A stretch of DNA of 5,005 bases, taken from positions 1 to 5,005 of the forward strand of contig DATKLX010000051.1 of the NCBI GenBank assembly GCA_035542155.1, in the 5' to 3' direction. How positions within the stretch are numbered: the stretch's first letter is position 1; every line of letters starts with the position of its first letter. The DNA is from DATKLX01 sp035542155 (lineage in GTDB: Bacteria > Chloroflexota > Anaerolineae > Anaerolineales > Anaerolineaceae). Under the pieces are notes generated by a model, which worked only from the letters and a program-made list of their open reading frames with translations, did not search any database and was not told the origin of the DNA. The position numbers were made by a program, and so were the translations under genes. Positions 3,046-5,005 of the stretch are shown piece by piece.

Positions 3046-4887
3046 ATGGCAGATATCAATCGTGCCAGGATGTTGCTGGCAAGGGGCGATCAGGAAGCCG
3101 CCACGCAGGAATTAATTGATTTACTTCGATCTAATGGGCGTAACGTTGAGGCCTGGCTGCTGCTGGCAGACCTCGTCGAAGATCCGGCAGAGCGCAAGGA
3201 TTGCTACAATCAGGTCCTCAAGTTCGATCCCGACAACCAGCAGGCTCGCCTGCAGCTCTTACTCCTCGGCGATAAACCCGGCATGAAATTCGGCCGGCGC
3301 GAGCCGAAACGGCCTGAAAAAGCGCCCGAGCCTCTGCCAGAGCCGCCTGCGCCTGCCGCGGCCCAGGCTCCAATTTCCGCTGGAAGCCGCTATACGCAGG
3401 TCGATCGCGATCCCTCCATTGCCCCCGAGATGCTGTTGCGCTCCGAGCTTTCAGCAGAACCGCTTCCCGTTGAGGAGATTGAGGAAGAACCGGTCCCCGA
3501 GCCCGCCCCGCGCCTTCCGTCTGTGGATGACATCAAAGAAACGCTCTCCGCCTACCCGGCCAAGATCACGCCGGTCGTTAAAAAAAGCGCCCGCAAGATC
3601 TATCACAATCGCCTGTTCCAGGTATTGATGGCGCTCCTGGCGGTTGCGATCGTGCTGGTACTGTTCCTGACCTATTTTTCACGGGTTGTCCCGGCCCAGC
3701 CGCCCGCCAATATGATCGTCGGCCCCAGCAAAAAATATATCCCGGCCCTTTCTCTGCTGCCCGCCGGCTTCAAGCAGCAGGACACCGGCAGCAATCCGGT
3801 CCTCAGCCTGCCGAATGCCGAGGGTTATCGCGTCACCTACACCAATCCGGATTTTGCCAGCCAGGAGCGCGAGGTCAACGTCACTTACGAAGTCCTGCTC
3901 TACAACAGTACCGTGGACGCCGAGGTTGCTCTCCAGGATGCAGCCGACCCCGATTCCTATAAGGTGCTCGGCAAATCGGTCGAGCGGTCCACCATCTCGC
4001 CGACCCAGTTGGCCCAGGTCGATTCGGCCGTCCTGATGTTCGGCCAGGACCAAAACCCGGCTCCGGGTTCCTCCTTCGTCAGCTACATACTGGCGATTCG
4101 CCAGGCCAACCTGTTTTCCCGCGTCATCGTCGGTTCCCCGGTCGATAACGTCCAGTCGAGCCTGGCCCAGAGCTTGCGCAATAAGCTCTATCAGTCCGTT
4201 TTTTATTACGCCTCCATCTTCACCCACCAGCTTCCGCTAGCGCCCAGGGCCCAGGTATCGGTCAGCCTGCCGACTTTTTCTCCGCCCGCGGTCGCCCTGC
4301 CCACGCCCACCATGAGCGCCACCGAAACCCTGCCGGACAACGTTCTGCTGCGCGACCGCTTTGATGACCCCGCCGCCAGCCAGAAGAACTGGGATATTAT
4401 TTCAGGCGCCTGGACGTTTGACAACGGCCGTCTGGCCTGCCAGGCTCCCAGTTACGACTGCCAGGCCTTTGCCGGCGATCTGTCCTGGAAGGATTACACT
4501 TTTTCCGTGGACGTGCAGGGCGTTGAAGGCACCGACCGCCTGGTGTACGTGGGAGTGGTGCCTGGCAAGCATCTCTACCAGATCCGCTTTCGCGCCGATC
4601 CGATCAATGAGATCGTTCTGGCCGAACAGTTGGAGGGTAAACCGGATCGGGAGCTGAAAAAGGTCGCTTTTAAGAATTACAATCGCATGGTCTATCGCCT
4701 GAGCGTGGTCACCAAGGGTAACAATATTAAGATCTTGGTCGATTCGATCCAGGTGATCGACCTGACCGATCCCAAGATTGACCTGTCCGGCCAGGTCGGC
4801 CTCGGCCTCTTCCAGTCCACCGTCGCCAACGGCCCCACCGCCACCATCTGGTTTGACAACGTCGAAGTAACTGTCGAGAAAAAATAA
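3046..4887 (+). CDS. Single-pass membrane protein: TPR, linker, TM segment, lectin-like C-terminus
   Basis: This 613-residue protein has clear modular layout but no function I can name. Residues 3-75 form about two TPR-like helix pairs (ARMLLARGDQEAATQELIDL; NVEAWLLLADL; YNQVLKFDPDNQQAR). Residues 84-160 are a Pro/Glu/Ala-rich flexible linker. A basic patch (KKSARKIYHNR, 179-189) precedes a hydrophobic segment at about 190-211, so by the positive-inside rule the TPR is cytoplasmic and the rest is outside. Residues 235-395 are an outer domain I do not recognise. A Pro/Thr/Ser-rich hinge (about 399-430) follows. Residues 430-613 look like a concanavalin A-type jelly roll: RFDDP, W449, GAWTFDNGRL, YTFSVDV, GLGLFQS and a final WFDNVEV strand. 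C465 and C472 could form a disulfide. Start ATG 3046 has AGGA at six bases, and an extended -10 promoter lies upstream. Possible roles are cell-surface carbohydrate binding or a scaffold or sensor; TPR suggests a cytoplasmic partner. Confidence 0.85.
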   Translation: MADINRARMLLARGDQEAATQELIDLLRSNGRNVEAWLLLADLVEDPAERKDCYNQVLKFDPDNQQARLQLLLLGDKPGMKFGRREPKRPEKAPEPLPEPPAPAAAQAPISAGSRYTQVDRDPSIAPEMLLRSELSAEPLPVEEIEEEPVPEPAPRLPSVDDIKETLSAYPAKITPVVKKSARKIYHNRLFQVLMALLAVAIVLVLFLTYFSRVVPAQPPANMIVGPSKKYIPALSLLPAGFKQQDTGSNPVLSLPNAEGYRVTYTNPDFASQEREVNVTYEVLLYNSTVDAEVALQDAADPDSYKVLGKSVERSTISPTQLAQVDSAVLMFGQDQNPAPGSSFVSYILAIRQANLFSRVIVGSPVDNVQSSLAQSLRNKLYQSVFYYASIFTHQLPLAPRAQVSVSLPTFSPPAVALPTPTMSATETLPDNVLLRDRFDDPAASQKNWDIISGAWTFDNGRLACQAPSYDCQAFAGDLSWKDYTFSVDVQGVEGTDRLVYVGVVPGKHLYQIRFRADPINEIVLAEQLEGKPDRELKKVAFKNYNRMVYRLSVVTKGNNIKILVDSIQVIDLTDPKIDLSGQVGLGLFQSTVANGPTATIWFDNVEVTVEKK

Positions 4888-4910
4888 ATTCTACTGTACC
4901 CTCTTTGGAT

Positions 4911-4983
4911 CTTTGGGTTTTAGCGTGGTTTCAGGGGCAAAGTGCGCAGCACTTTGCCCCTGAAACCACGGCAACTCCCAAAG
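4911..4983. repeat. Large palindrome with 22-base perfect arms, 3' flank of TPR gene
   Basis: Arms 4924-4945 and 4949-4970 are perfect reverse complements around the loop GCA; the inner part reads CAAAGTGC-GCA-GCACTTTG. A symmetric 6x6-base interruption separates this from an outer 7-base pairing, CTTTGGG (4911-4917) with CCCAAAG (4977-4983). It begins 23 bases after stop TAA 4885-4887 for the outer arms. No T-run follows, so it is not a classical intrinsic terminator on the + strand. The perfect arms suggest a recent or actively maintained mobile palindrome, or a 3'-end hairpin; the remaining 22 bases to the window edge show nothing else. Confidence 0.85.
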
Positions 4984-5005
4984 GGCCATCTTGTAGGACA
5001 AACTC

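Noticed and set aside
3679..4227. 182-codon minus-strand frame opposite the TPR membrane protein gene
   Set aside because: Shadow frame in GC-rich DNA, Gly/Ile/Asp-rich with no motif; the plus-strand gene has promoter, ribosome binding site and clear domains.
4924..4970. Classical intrinsic terminator at the 3' palindrome
   Set aside because: The stem is strong, but the following bases (GCAACTCCC) contain no T-run.
1..5005. tRNA, rRNA or insertion-sequence transposase genes
   Set aside because: No cloverleaf, rRNA-like conserved stretch or transposase frame was found by eye on either strand.

Overview
The window is GC-rich bacterial DNA with four protein genes, all on the + strand, and one conspicuous AT-rich gap of 737 bases. 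Protein style suggests a Chloroflexota (Anaerolineae-like) bacterium: a short N-terminal TPR, a proline/glutamate linker, one membrane segment and a lectin-like outer domain in one protein, plus different palindromic repeats after genes. This assignment is inference from style only; no phylogenetic marker is present.

Layout. Bases 2-421 hold the C-terminal end of an M3-family oligoendopeptidase (PepF type). A long imperfect palindrome (429-512) follows, then a deoxynucleoside kinase gene (533-1186) with a good ribosome binding site. A second, unrelated palindrome built from 7-base units (1194-1243) separates it from an uncharacterised protein with a DNA polymerase beta-type nucleotidyltransferase core (1289-2308), which ends in a compact intrinsic terminator (2314-2333). 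After the AT-rich gap, a gene with an extended -10 promoter encodes a 613-residue single-pass membrane protein (3046-4887). Its 3' flank carries a third palindrome with 22-base perfect arms (4924-4970).

The most interesting region is the gap 2309-3045. It contains four exact copies of the DnaA box TTATCCACA/TGTGGATAA and several near-copies between 2477 and 2865. They include a tandem set spaced 19-21 bases apart and a perfect head-to-head pair, and two nearly identical C5/G5 hairpins are interspersed. This is what a replication origin (oriC or a plasmid-type origin) or a DnaA-titrating locus looks like, although no dnaA, dnaN, parA or rep gene lies in the window. In the sample lines I counted by hand, C exceeds or roughly equals G on the + strand on both sides, so no strand-skew switch is visible.

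The genes do not form an obvious pathway. The first three point the same way but are separated by palindromes of about 100-base spacers. The kinase (nucleotide salvage) and the peptidase (peptide turnover) are housekeeping-type functions. The nucleotidyltransferase-like protein and the TPR/membrane/lectin-like protein have no function that can be assigned from sequence alone.
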